Origin: AEGEAN-183 sp045563675
GTDB lineage: Bacteria; Pseudomonadota; Gammaproteobacteria; Magnimaribacterales; Magnimaribacteraceae
DNA length: 64,000 bases
Reading direction: 5' to 3'
Assembly (NCBI GenBank): GCA_045563675.1
Contig: JBJLIX010000002.1
Coordinates: forward strand, 124,001 to 188,000
Shown: positions 1 through 8,986 of the stretch, one piece after another
Layout of the letters: every line of letters begins with the position of its first letter
Position numbering within the stretch: position 1 is the stretch's first letter
The notes under the pieces: model-generated
Seen by the model: only the letters and a program-made list of their open reading frames with translations
Told to the model about the DNA's origin: nothing
Databases searched by the model: none
Position numbers and translations under genes: made by a program

Positions 1-180
1 CGAATAAGGGTCTAGTAGTTCATGAAAATAAAAAACTTCATGTGGTCGACCTTCTTTTTTTCTTATTTTTTCTTTTTCTTCCCTTTTTCTTATAACAATA
101 TTTGGATCAGACCAATTTAATAAAACTCTAGGCATAACATATCTAGCTATTTGGTTTCTAATACTTGAAATTATTGACAT
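1..180 (-). CDS. DsbA-family / 2-hydroxychromene-2-carboxylate isomerase-like protein, N-terminal part
   Basis: An open frame runs leftward from an ATG at 180-178 to the window edge (60 codons, no stop), so the 3' end lies outside. The N-terminus is basic and charged, with a run of Lys, Glu and Arg near residues 31-44. It is followed by HEVFYFHELLDPYS, which matches the first beta strand and active-site turn of thioredoxin-fold DsbA/HCCA-isomerase proteins (family usually reads HxVxYYHQxDDPYS). Such proteins are glutathione-dependent isomerases or GST kappa-like enzymes. The gene follows the GST gene by 24 bp on the same strand, so the two are probably co-transcribed. The fold is fairly clear; the substrate cannot be told. 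Confidence 0.65.
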   Translation of the reverse strand, partial: MSIISSIRNQIARYVMPRVLLNWSDPNIVIRKREEKEKIRKKEGRPHEVFYFHELLDPYS

Positions 181-204
181 AAAATACTGATTTATATAGA
201 TAAA

Positions 205-1230
205 CTACTTTAAAAAATTTAGACAATTTGCTTCTGAAAGAATACTTTCTAAGGTTTGATTACCTTTAAAATAATGAAACTTTTCTTTTAATACCGCTAA
301 AGACTTTACATGATATTTTTGTGGGCCACCAATCGAATGCTTAAATTTTTGACCTTTTATTATTAGCGATAACTCTTCCTTTTTTTCTGACATTGATTTA
401 GTTATCTCCGATGTCCATGGAAGAAATATTTCACCCACTTCTTCTTTAAGTATTGGCATTAAAGTGTTTGAAAGAGAATCCCATGATTCGTAATCACCTT
501 CCTCTTTTGGATTTAGCATTCTTCTTATCCATGGCAATAAATCATAATACTTATCTTCTATAAACTTTCTAGGAGTAGGATCTGTATAAGAATTATAAAT
601 CTGACCCCATAAACCAAAGTCTGCGTAAGAAGGTTTATCGCCAAAAATATACTTTCTGTCTCTTAAATGGGAATTAAGCTTTGTGAGCAAATTATGAAAA
701 GAATTAGTTATTTGGTCTTCGGTAGTTTCATTTGAGCCAATAACCCACAACCTATTACTCATTCTTTGCTTAACAGTCTTAGCTATTTTGTTTTTTACCA
801 AACTATTAACAACGGGTAAAAATTTAATATAAGTAGGCAGGTTAGTTTCAGCTATTCTCTTGCTAGCAGATTTTTGGTCTACTTCAGCTTTCCATCGATA
901 ATGAAACATGTGCTTGTTTCCCCATTCATCAGAATATTCTTCAAGAAGCAAAGAAATAAATTTTAAAGTTTCATCGTCAGGGTTAGTGCTTGGTTCAGGA
1001 TAAAGTTTTTCCATTTTATCCATTATAGGAGTTGAATCTTGTATTCCTTCATTATCTGGTGTGATCACTAACGGAACTATAGGTAGCTTAGCGTATTTTT
1101 GAAATTCATTTGCATTTGCTGGACTTCTTATTACCCATTTATGGGGTATATTCTTATAGCGAAAATAAGATCGAGTTTTGACAGAATAAGGAGAAAGTTC
1201 CGCTCCAAATATTCTATATTTTTCTGTCAT
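205..1230 (-). CDS. Glutathione S-transferase family protein
   Basis: A protein of about 341 residues whose first 80 residues form a GST N-terminal thioredoxin fold (YRIFGAELSPYSVKTRSYF, then the cis-proline stretch LPIVPLVI and the QDSTPIMDKME helix), followed by an all-helical C-terminal half. The open frame extends to 1278. I chose the internal ATG at 1230 because AAGGA lies at the right distance before it and the GST fold begins straight after it; the upstream ATG has no such site. It is longer than typical 200-230-residue GSTs, matching the larger GST-like proteins common in marine proteobacteria. It precedes a second thioredoxin-fold gene on the same strand. Expected to conjugate or isomerise with glutathione; substrate unknown. 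Confidence 0.75.
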   Translation of the reverse strand: MTEKYRIFGAELSPYSVKTRSYFRYKNIPHKWVIRSPANANEFQKYAKLPIVPLVITPDNEGIQDSTPIMDKMEKLYPEPSTNPDDETLKFISLLLEEYSDEWGNKHMFHYRWKAEVDQKSASKRIAETNLPTYIKFLPVVNSLVKNKIAKTVKQRMSNRLWVIGSNETTEDQITNSFHNLLTKLNSHLRDRKYIFGDKPSYADFGLWGQIYNSYTDPTPRKFIEDKYYDLLPWIRRMLNPKEEGDYESWDSLSNTLMPILKEEVGEIFLPWTSEITKSMSEKKEELSLIIKGQKFKHSIGGPQKYHVKSLAVLKEKFHYFKGNQTLESILSEANCLNFLK

Positions 1231-1315
1231 AAGATTCCTTACAATGAATAGCTGAACATAATAACCAGTTTTATTCATTTAACAAATAGGACATAATTCT
1301 TGCTTGGAGAGATAA

Positions 1316-2770
1316 TTGACTAAACCAGAAGTTTTAACAGACCCAGTAGACTTTGGGGAGAACCCTTACTTAGTAGGGGCTCACGAACCCATCAGGGGGG
1401 AATTGGATAGGCCTAAACTAGAATGTATAGGTGAAGTACCTAAAGATTTTTCTGGAATCTATTTAAGAAATGGGCCAAATCAAAGGCATGCACCTTACGG
1501 ACTTCATCATTGGTTTGATGGTGATGGAATGATCCATTCAGCTGAATTTAGAGATGGCGAAGTTGCTTATAGAAATAAATGGATTAAAACTCAATCTCTT
1601 GCCAAAGAGAATGAAGCAGGAAAATCTATTTGGCCAGGTTTAATGGATTCTCCAAATAGAGATTTAGAAATTTCATGGGGGTCTGATTTATGGTTAAAAG
1701 ATAACTCAAATACTGATATTGCAATTCATGCAGGTAAAGCTATTTCTACTTTTTATCAATGTGGAGAAGCTTATACATTAGATCCTGTAACTTTAAACAC
1801 TCTAGGCAGTATTGATCTTGAATCCAAAGGAGCTAGGCTAATGTCTGCTCATTGTATGACTGATGAAAGTAATGGAGATTTACTTTTCTTTGATTATGCT
1901 GTGAAACCTCCTTATATGACTTATGGTGTTATTAATAAAGATTCCCAATTAGTAAATTTTACTCCTATAGAGTTGCCTGGTGCTCGATTACCTCACTCTA
2001 TGGCTTTCACGCCAAACTTTTCAATACTGATGGATTTACCTATGTTTTGGGATCCGGAGCTATTAGATAAAGATGTACATAAAGTTAGTTTTTATCCTGA
2101 GATGCAAAGTAGGTTTGGAATTTTAGCCAGAAGAGCTTCTGGTGACACCATTAGGTGGTTTGATGCTGATCCTTGTTATATATATCACATCATAAATTCA
2201 TGGGAAGAAGAAAATGAAGTTATATTAGATGTTTGCAGAATGTCTAGCCCAGTGCCTTCTCAAGAGGTCAGGCAGAAATTATCTGGACCTTATGGAACAA
2301 TGTTAGCCTGGCTTAAGTTAGATGCCTGTTACCATAGATATAGATTTAATTTAGAGACAGGACAAACTAAAGAAGAAAGAAAAGAAGACCTTCTAAGTGA
2401 ATTTCCTGTTATCAATAATAGGTTTGGAGGATTGCCTTCAAGGTATAGTTACCACGTTACCATAGCTGACACTGATGTGATCTTGTTTGATTCTCTAGTA
2501 AAGATTGATAGCTTAACTGGAAAAAGGCAGCAATTTGAATTTCCTGAAGGTTGCTTTGGCAGCGAAGTGCAATTTGCTCCAAGACATAATTCAAATGCCG
2601 AAGATGATGGTTATCTAATTTCATTCGTGACAAATATGGAAAGCATGAAAGGAGAGATTCAAATTTTTCCTGCTGAAGACTTATCTAAAGGACCTATATG
2701 TAGGTTAATAGTTCCTCAACAAATCCCCCCAGGGTTTCATAGTAGCTTTGTATTACCAGAAAATTTATAA
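1316..2770 (+). CDS. Carotenoid oxygenase (RPE65/CCD family)
   Basis: A 484-residue protein of the carotenoid cleavage dioxygenase family, non-haem iron enzymes that split a double bond in a carotenoid, apocarotenoid or stilbene-like substrate. The four iron-ligand histidines fit His179 (SAHCMTDE), His227 (LPHSMAFT), His291 (YIYHIINSW) and His475 (GFHSSFV). The N-terminal GIYLRNGPN and HHWFDGDGMIH motifs are family hallmarks. The start is a TTG at 1316 with GGAGAG just before it. It reads away from the GST gene and is followed after 9 bp by an S9 peptidase. No retinal-protein or carotenoid synthesis gene is in the window, so whether it makes retinal or degrades apocarotenoid or lignin-type compounds is open. 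Confidence 0.9.
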   Translation: MTKPEVLTDPVDFGENPYLVGAHEPIRGELDRPKLECIGEVPKDFSGIYLRNGPNQRHAPYGLHHWFDGDGMIHSAEFRDGEVAYRNKWIKTQSLAKENEAGKSIWPGLMDSPNRDLEISWGSDLWLKDNSNTDIAIHAGKAISTFYQCGEAYTLDPVTLNTLGSIDLESKGARLMSAHCMTDESNGDLLFFDYAVKPPYMTYGVINKDSQLVNFTPIELPGARLPHSMAFTPNFSILMDLPMFWDPELLDKDVHKVSFYPEMQSRFGILARRASGDTIRWFDADPCYIYHIINSWEEENEVILDVCRMSSPVPSQEVRQKLSGPYGTMLAWLKLDACYHRYRFNLETGQTKEERKEDLLSEFPVINNRFGGLPSRYSYHVTIADTDVILFDSLVKIDSLTGKRQQFEFPEGCFGSEVQFAPRHNSNAEDDGYLISFVTNMESMKGEIQIFPAEDLSKGPICRLIVPQQIPPGFHSSFVLPENL

Positions 2771-2779
2771 GGAAAACTT

Positions 2780-4717
2780 ATGCAAAAAAAATTAATCCCG
2801 TTAGCATTCTTATCACTATTTTTGATTTTCAATGAATTAGCCTATAGCCAGGAACAAATCCCTACAGAAGTTTTTGGCAGCCCGCCCTTGATAAGTACTG
2901 TCAAGATTTCTCCCAATGGAGAAAAGATAGCAATGTATGCTACTCTTCAAAACGGAGAGTCAGCTATTTTAATAAGAGACCTAACTGAAAATAAACCCTT
3001 ACAGCCTATAGCTACTTCTGATAATAAAACCCTTAAATTACTTGGCTTCAGTTGGTTTAGTGATGACATCATTCTTGCCAGAGCTTGGTTAGCTTCTGAT
3101 TTTTATGGGACTAAGCTAGACAATACTAGGTTACTTAGAGTTAATGTGGATGGAACGGGATTTGAGCCTCTTTTTAAAAGAAGACATTTTAAAGATCTAC
3201 CTTGGCAACCTCCTCAACAAACAGGCATTATTGATTGGCTAGAAGAAGATAAAGACCATATTTTAGTTCAGGTTCCAATGTCAAATATAAGATCTCCAGA
3301 TGTAGTTAAGGTTAATGTAAAGAAAAACACTATAAAAATTGTCAAAAAAGGAGTTGCTGGAACTCGTTCATGGATGACAGACGAGTATGGAGAAGTAAGA
3401 ATTGGTCGCACTTATGATAGAGATAGAAGTGCAGGAACAATAACTTTTAAAGATTCTGGTTCAACAAAATGGCGAACTATATGGAAATTTAAGACTCTAG
3501 GTGAAGACTCTATTGGTGTACTAGGTTTTGGGAAAGATCCCAATAAAGTTTGGTTTGAAGCTTACAAAGATGGAAGGATAGCTGTCTTTTCAGCAGATAT
3601 AAGTAAACAGAACTTTGAACCCGAATTGGTCTATTCACATCCTAAAAGAGATGTAGAAACTTCTTTGAGATATAAGGAAGGTTCAAAAGACCCTATAGGA
3701 ATCTCCTTTAGAGATGAGAATTACCACTTAATCACATGGGATGAAGAACAAGCAGAATTTGAAAAAAGAGTATACGAACTATTTCCTGATCAAGATGTTT
3801 ACTTTGGCACTACAAGCAAGGACGAAAATAGATATATTATTTTTGTAGAGAATAGCAGTACTCCAGGTTCTTTCTATATAGGAGATAAAAAATTAGGCAC
3901 TCTAGATTTAGTAACTCACTCTTATCCTGCACTAGCTAATAAAGTACTTCCAGCCAAGGAAACCGTTTCTTATAAAGCTAGAGATGGTTTGGATATAGAG
4001 GCTTTCCTTACTCTTCCTGAAGGTAAGGATAAAAACTTACCAACAATAATTTTTCCTCATGGAGGGCCTATTGCAGCAGATGGAGCAAAGGGATTTGATT
4101 ACTGGACCTCTTTCTTTGCTAACAGAGGTTACGCAGTTGTTCAAATGAACTTTAGAGGATCAACAGGTTACGGCTATGACTTTATGAAGGCAGGTTTGGG
4201 TCAATGGGGCGGGCAAATGCAAGAAGATGTTGAAGATGCTACTAAATGGGCAATTGAAAAGGGCATAACAGACCCTGAAAGGGTATGTATTGTTGGAGGA
4301 AGCTATGGTGGTTACGCGGCTTTGATGGGAGCAGCTACTTCTGACTTATATAAATGCTCTGTTAGTTTTGCTGGAGTTAGTGATTTATTATATTTACTAG
4401 ACGATAGCAGAAGATATGGTGGTGAAGAAACTTTAAGAATAATGCTAGGGAACAAATCTAGACAGGAACTAAAAGACACTTCTCCAGTAAATTTAGCAGA
4501 TAAAATTAAGATACCAGTTTTATTGGTTCAGGGAGATGATGATTCACGAGTTCTTCTTAAACATGGACAGAAGATGAGAGATGCCATGGAAGAAGCTGGA
4601 GTTGATTATCAGTATATCGAACAAGAGAATAGTGACCATTTTTTAACGCTAAAGAGAAATCGTTTGCAATTCTTCCAAGAAACAGAAAAGTTCTTAAAAA
4701 ACCATATAGGTAATTAG
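2780..4717 (+). CDS. Secreted S9-family prolyl oligopeptidase-like serine peptidase
   Basis: A 645-residue exported peptidase. A signal peptide covers about residues 1-23 (hydrophobic core LIPLAFLSLFLIF, then AYSQ). Residues 30-390 look like a WD/propeller-type domain and residues 395-645 are the alpha/beta hydrolase catalytic domain. The nucleophile is Ser508 in GGSYGG, the acid lies in QGDDDSRV (about Asp586-588) and His620 is in NSDHF. S9 enzymes of this type cut peptides, often after proline or as acyl-aminoacyl peptidases. AAGGAAAA precedes the ATG. It probably shares a transcript with the carotenoid oxygenase and converges with the DUF3445 gene, overlapping it by 4 bp. It likely acts in the periplasm on imported peptides. 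Confidence 0.88.
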   Translation: MQKKLIPLAFLSLFLIFNELAYSQEQIPTEVFGSPPLISTVKISPNGEKIAMYATLQNGESAILIRDLTENKPLQPIATSDNKTLKLLGFSWFSDDIILARAWLASDFYGTKLDNTRLLRVNVDGTGFEPLFKRRHFKDLPWQPPQQTGIIDWLEEDKDHILVQVPMSNIRSPDVVKVNVKKNTIKIVKKGVAGTRSWMTDEYGEVRIGRTYDRDRSAGTITFKDSGSTKWRTIWKFKTLGEDSIGVLGFGKDPNKVWFEAYKDGRIAVFSADISKQNFEPELVYSHPKRDVETSLRYKEGSKDPIGISFRDENYHLITWDEEQAEFEKRVYELFPDQDVYFGTTSKDENRYIIFVENSSTPGSFYIGDKKLGTLDLVTHSYPALANKVLPAKETVSYKARDGLDIEAFLTLPEGKDKNLPTIIFPHGGPIAADGAKGFDYWTSFFANRGYAVVQMNFRGSTGYGYDFMKAGLGQWGGQMQEDVEDATKWAIEKGITDPERVCIVGGSYGGYAALMGAATSDLYKCSVSFAGVSDLLYLLDDSRRYGGEETLRIMLGNKSRQELKDTSPVNLADKIKIPVLLVQGDDDSRVLLKHGQKMRDAMEEAGVDYQYIEQENSDHFLTLKRNRLQFFQETEKFLKNHIGN

Positions 4718-5571
4718 TTCAGTTTATTTATTCTATTAATTAACCAAGACTGTAAAGGCACTTCTATTTGATCAATTGATTTATACTCCTTTAGATCTTC
4801 ACTAAGATGACTTAAAGCAAGCTTTAAGTCACTTAATAAAGTTAGGTCATTTTCTATAGAAGAAAGGGGATTAATATGGACTCTTATCGTAAATACAATA
4901 GAAGAAGATTTAGGTAATCTTCGTATTGTTTGTCTTTCTACTCTTAAAAATAACCTCTCTCCAGCATTTTCTTCATTTATTAGGTCGCTTCTTTTTATCT
5001 CTTTTTTGCTTTTTGCAGGATGGAATAATTCACCATCTTCGTAGATAGACCAATTAAATCTTTGAAAAATCCTTCTTGAAGGAAGGTTAGAAAAAATTTT
5101 ATTTACCTTAGACCCTATTTTCGTTTTATAGGATGGAACTTCATGATGAACTTCCATCAATGAGAGGTTAAATTTCTCTTCCAATGACCAGTTTGAAGGG
5201 GCACATAAAGATGCTGCTCCCAAATAATATTTTCCATCTTTTGGTATCATCAACACGAGATCTTCCTGGACCATTAAGGCAGCATTTGCTAATGGTTTTA
5301 AATTCTCATTAATTTGATATTTATGATCCGGATAATGTTTACTTAAGTGCTCAGTTAGTACTTTTATTAACTCACGTTGAGCATCATATGATTCAGGGAC
5401 TTCTTGATAAACTTGATCTAGATTAGACCTGTACAGTTGTTTTTTTAATTTTATTTCTGATCTAAAAAGAGAATCTATCTCAAGCCAGTTAGACTCCTCT
5501 ATAGGCTCTAAACCTATTTTAATTCCTCCTTCTCCATTTCTATATGGTGCGTGGATGGGGAGTTGCTTCAA
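4714..5571 (-). CDS. DUF3445 haem-dependent oxidative N-demethylase-like protein
   Basis: A 285-residue protein matching the DUF3445 family, whose characterised members are haem-dependent oxidative N-demethylases acting on methylated amines. Supporting stretches are AASLCAPSNWSLEEK (family core), the following LMEVHHEVPSYK, and the C-terminal RVERQTIRRLPKS block, with an N-terminus (HAPYRNGEG) of the kind that places substrate near haem. No signal peptide or membrane segment is visible. Its start overlaps the end of the upstream M3 peptidase gene by 4 bp, so the two are translationally coupled. Family assignment is fairly strong by motif; the substrate is unknown, and haem binding is inferred from the family. 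Confidence 0.7.
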   Translation of the reverse strand: MKQLPIHAPYRNGEGGIKIGLEPIEESNWLEIDSLFRSEIKLKKQLYRSNLDQVYQEVPESYDAQRELIKVLTEHLSKHYPDHKYQINENLKPLANAALMVQEDLVLMIPKDGKYYLGAASLCAPSNWSLEEKFNLSLMEVHHEVPSYKTKIGSKVNKIFSNLPSRRIFQRFNWSIYEDGELFHPAKSKKEIKRSDLINEENAGERLFLRVERQTIRRLPKSSSIVFTIRVHINPLSSIENDLTLLSDLKLALSHLSEDLKEYKSIDQIEVPLQSWLINRINKLN

Positions 5572-7676
5572 AACTTATCTAAACCTCTTTTCTTTAATAA
5601 AGGCTCTATTTCAGGTTCTGATCCTCTGTACCTGATGTATTGAGTCATTAAATCATCAGTATTTCCTGCAGAGTAGACATATTTTTTTAGTTTATCTGCT
5701 GTTTCTTTATCGTATATACCTTTCTGTCTAAAAGGCTCAAAAGCATCAGCCTCAAGCACTTCTGTCCATAGATAACTGTAATAACCCATTGAATATCCAC
5801 CAGCGAATATATGAGCAAAATAAGTACTTCTATATCTACTAGCTATTTCAGGTATGAGTCCTATTTCATCAAGTGTTTTCCTTTCAAATGCATTGGCATC
5901 ATTTACTGGCTCTTCCTGAATATGCCAGTTCATGTCTAAATAAGATGCTGCAACATATTCCGTTGTTGCAAAACCCTGGTTAAATTTAGATGCATTAGAA
6001 ACTTTTTCTAAGAGTTCTAGAGGTATGGCTTCGTTGGTTTCATAATGTTTAGCGTATTCAGCTATCACTTCTGGTTCCCTAGCCCAATTTTCCATCATCT
6101 GTGAAGGAAATTCTACATAGTCTCTTGTTACATTAGTTCCAGACAAACTTGGATAAGTTGCATCTGACAGTAGGCCGTGAAGAGCATGTCCAAATTCATG
6201 AAAAAGTGTAGTTACTTGTTCAAAAGAGAGAAGAGAATTGCCCTCGGCATTGGGAGGAGGAAAATTACACGTATTCATAACAAGCGGTATTTTTACACCA
6301 TCGAATTTACTTTGCGATCCAAAGGTATTCATCCAAGCTCCGCCACCCTTATTTGATCTTATAGTATAGTCAGTATAGAAAATTCCTATTACTTTTCCTT
6401 TTAAGTTCTTTACTTCAAAGGTTCTTACCACTTCATGGTATTTGGGGAGATCAAATCTTTCATGGAAAGTAATATCAAAAAGTTTAGTTGCTACATTAAA
6501 GGCACCTTCCAAAACTTTGTCTTCACTAAAGTAGGGTTTGATTTCCTCTTCAGAAAAATCATATTTTAGTTGTCTAATTTTTTCAGAATAATGCCACCAA
6601 TCCCAAGCTGCCAACTTAAAGTTTCCCCCTTCTTGTTGAATTAATTCTTGCATTTCATCTGCTTCTTTTTTTGCTCTAGCTAAACCAGGCTCCCAGACTC
6701 TTTTTAGCAGGTTCTCAACTCTTCCTGTATTTTTGGCCATAGTATTTTCAAGAACAAAGTCAGCATGTGTTTTATATCCTAAGAGGTTGGCTTTCTTTAG
6801 CCTTAAATTAGCCATCTTAATTGCTAGATGTTTATTATCTCTTTCATTGTCGTTATCTCCTCTTTTTAGATAAGACTTATAAAGCTTTTCTCTAAGGTCT
6901 CTCTGAGTAGAATATGTTAAAAATGGATACATACTCACTCTTGTAGGTTTGAACATCCATTTACCTTTATGCCCATTTTCTTCAGCTAATTTTGCAGCTT
7001 GGTTTATAAAGTCACTTGGTAGGCCATCTAATTGATTCTTGTCTTCAATAATCAAGCTGTAACCTTCGTTAGTTTCTTTTAAAAGGTTCTGATCAAATTG
7101 AACTGAAAGTGATGAAAGATCTTGATTAATTTTAGTAAGCTTGGCCATAGATTTTTCATTTAGTTTTACACCTGCTCTAATGAAATATTTATGAGTCTCT
7201 TCTATTAATCTTATTTGCTCAGTATTTAAAGAGAGGTTTTTTCTATCTGCATAAACTTTATCAACTCTTGAAAACAGTTTTTTGTTTAACTTAATAGCAT
7301 CGCTATGAGCTGATAATTTTGGAGAAACTTCAGCAGCTATTTTATCCATCTCTTCATTTGTATTTGAACTTAATAAATTAAAAAATACATCTGAAACCTT
7401 GTCTAAAGCTTTTCCAGTACGCTCTAGTTCTACTATAGTATTCTCAAAGGTTGGAGACTCAGGATTATTAGCTATCTTATCTATTTCTTCTAGATGGTTT
7501 TCCATCCCTTTAAGAAAAGCTGGCATGTAATGCTCCTCTTTTATCTTTTCGAAAGGAGGGATTTGATAAGGTGTCTCATATTCTTTTAATAAAGGGTTCA
7601 TTTCAGCTCCGTTTTTTTGACATCCTAAACCTAGGAAAATAATTAAAAATATATAAAATGGTTTTTTCTTGTACAT
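5568..7676 (-). CDS. M3-family zinc oligopeptidase (Dcp/OpdA-like), lipoprotein
   Basis: A 702-residue peptidase of the thimet oligopeptidase/peptidyl-dipeptidase family. Zinc is held by HEFGHALH at residues 493-500 (His493, His497, catalytic Glu494), with the third ligand expected in the DYVEFPSQMMENW helix that follows. The N-terminus has a hydrophobic segment ending in GLGC, giving a lipid-anchored Cys19, so this copy should sit on the periplasmic side of the envelope; cytoplasmic Dcp and OpdA lack this. The length is normal for the family. It likely trims short peptides taken up from outside. It is coupled to the downstream DUF3445 gene by a 4-bp overlap. Confidence 0.9.
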   Translation of the reverse strand: MYKKKPFYIFLIIFLGLGCQKNGAEMNPLLKEYETPYQIPPFEKIKEEHYMPAFLKGMENHLEEIDKIANNPESPTFENTIVELERTGKALDKVSDVFFNLLSSNTNEEMDKIAAEVSPKLSAHSDAIKLNKKLFSRVDKVYADRKNLSLNTEQIRLIEETHKYFIRAGVKLNEKSMAKLTKINQDLSSLSVQFDQNLLKETNEGYSLIIEDKNQLDGLPSDFINQAAKLAEENGHKGKWMFKPTRVSMYPFLTYSTQRDLREKLYKSYLKRGDNDNERDNKHLAIKMANLRLKKANLLGYKTHADFVLENTMAKNTGRVENLLKRVWEPGLARAKKEADEMQELIQQEGGNFKLAAWDWWHYSEKIRQLKYDFSEEEIKPYFSEDKVLEGAFNVATKLFDITFHERFDLPKYHEVVRTFEVKNLKGKVIGIFYTDYTIRSNKGGGAWMNTFGSQSKFDGVKIPLVMNTCNFPPPNAEGNSLLSFEQVTTLFHEFGHALHGLLSDATYPSLSGTNVTRDYVEFPSQMMENWAREPEVIAEYAKHYETNEAIPLELLEKVSNASKFNQGFATTEYVAASYLDMNWHIQEEPVNDANAFERKTLDEIGLIPEIASRYRSTYFAHIFAGGYSMGYYSYLWTEVLEADAFEPFRQKGIYDKETADKLKKYVYSAGNTDDLMTQYIRYRGSEPEIEPLLKKRGLDKF

Positions 7677-7728
7677 TTGGTTACTCTAAGAATAATCACT
7701 CAATAAGTCTATATCATTTACAAATTTT

Positions 7729-7974
7729 ATGACCATTAACTTTACCAATATAAGGAAACTTCTCGGTTGGTTATTAATTATAGTTTCAATTATTCTTTCT
7801 ATTGTAGGAATAGTGGTTGCTTGGAAAGGTGAATTGGTAAAGGGCGGGGCAATATACGTTGCAAGTCAGGTAACTTGGTATCCAGGGATTGCTTTGTTAG
7901 GTCCGGAAATTGTTCAAAAAAGTAAGGACATATGGAATAATTTGATCTATAGGATTAGAGGTCTATTTAAATGA
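7729..7974 (+). CDS. Small membrane protein of unknown function
   Basis: An 81-residue protein with one clear membrane segment (about residues 12-33, LLGWLLIIVSIILSIVGIVVAW) and a second weaker hydrophobic stretch around 40-58 containing WYPGIALLGPEI. The C-terminus is basic (residues 65-81). I do not recognise the family. Its stop codon overlaps the start of the next gene (ATGA at 7971), so the pair is translationally coupled and may work together. A role in anchoring or supporting the ferritin-like partner is only a guess from position. Confidence 0.6.
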   Translation: MTINFTNIRKLLGWLLIIVSIILSIVGIVVAWKGELVKGGAIYVASQVTWYPGIALLGPEIVQKSKDIWNNLIYRIRGLFK

Positions 7975-8975
7975 AATACAGTAAAGAAGAAATTTTATCG
8001 GAACATAAATACGCACAACCAAATAGCATGGCAGGTTATACACTTCATGGAGGTCTAGATTCAGAAGAAAATTATATTTCTCCTAGAACCTTTAAAAGGT
8101 GGGATGCAATTAATGAGTGGACAAAAAATCTTACAGAACAAGGTTCCCCCCTCCTTGATTGTTCAGTTGAGATTTTAAAATATGGTAATTATCCTAACTT
8201 GGATCAAGCTAAGTACTTATTAGGACTAGGTGAAGGTGCTTTTTTGTGGAATAGCTTAACAATTACAGGAGTAATTGAAGCTAGGGGTCAGGCTTTAGCT
8301 GAAATAACTGCTCCAGATTTTCAAGACATTGTAAAAGAAGATATATCTAAAACAGCGTCAGCACATATGAACCAAGGACTTTTTATTGCCCATGGTTATG
8401 ATGAAGGGGGAGATCCAAATAGTAACCAGGGCGCTCATGATCAAATGTGGTTTGCTGCTAGAGATTTATTATTTGGAAAAGATGCTTATCCTGTTCCAGA
8501 AGTACCTGAGAATATTGGTAGGCCCGTTGAAGAGGACGATAAATGGCCTATTCCAATGGAATATGCAGGTTTAGTAGACTTCTTGATGAACGTTTTAATG
8601 ATCGAGGTAAGGGCCGAGAGCTTCTTCCAATTCTCTATGAATATAGCTGCTTGTGAAGAACTATTTCAAGATAGAAGAGAAGATGCTCTTTTAGCTGCTG
8701 AAATGGTTAGAAGAATCCGACAAGATGAAGCTGTTCACGTTGCGTATTTAAATCTAATAGTTTCTGAGTTGAGAACTTTCACTTTTATGACGGATAAAGG
8801 GGAAATATTAGGTTCTGAGTTTATTGATCCGCACTGGGAAAAAATGGTCAAGTGGCATGGAGAGGATATTCATCATGAACTTAAAGATCAAAGAGTGGAA
8901 ATAGTTGAAGATACTTTAAAAAACTTAAAGAATGCTGATTCTTTAATAAAAAGATTTCATCAACTAGCATCTTGA
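7971..8975 (+). CDS. Putative ferritin-like diiron protein
   Basis: A 334-residue soluble protein that I cannot assign to a named family. Its long helices carry acidic and histidine residues arranged as in ferritin-like carboxylate-bridged diiron proteins: an acidic helix around GLGEGAFLW...IEARG, then KEDISKTASAHMNQ, then IEVRAESFFQF, and RQDEAVHVAYL with an ExxH motif. Such folds act as oxygenases, oxidases or peroxide-handling proteins. It starts 4 bp inside the end of the small membrane protein gene and is followed after 11 bp by a VOC protein. The diiron proposal rests on motif spacing alone and could be wrong. Confidence 0.5.
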   Translation: MKYSKEEILSEHKYAQPNSMAGYTLHGGLDSEENYISPRTFKRWDAINEWTKNLTEQGSPLLDCSVEILKYGNYPNLDQAKYLLGLGEGAFLWNSLTITGVIEARGQALAEITAPDFQDIVKEDISKTASAHMNQGLFIAHGYDEGGDPNSNQGAHDQMWFAARDLLFGKDAYPVPEVPENIGRPVEEDDKWPIPMEYAGLVDFLMNVLMIEVRAESFFQFSMNIAACEELFQDRREDALLAAEMVRRIRQDEAVHVAYLNLIVSELRTFTFMTDKGEILGSEFIDPHWEKMVKWHGEDIHHELKDQRVEIVEDTLKNLKNADSLIKRFHQLAS

Positions 8976-8986
8976 ATTAGAAGATA

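Noticed and set aside
8386..8574. 62-codon shifted frame inside the ferritin-like gene
   Set aside because: Low-complexity translation, no start signal, fully covered by the real gene.
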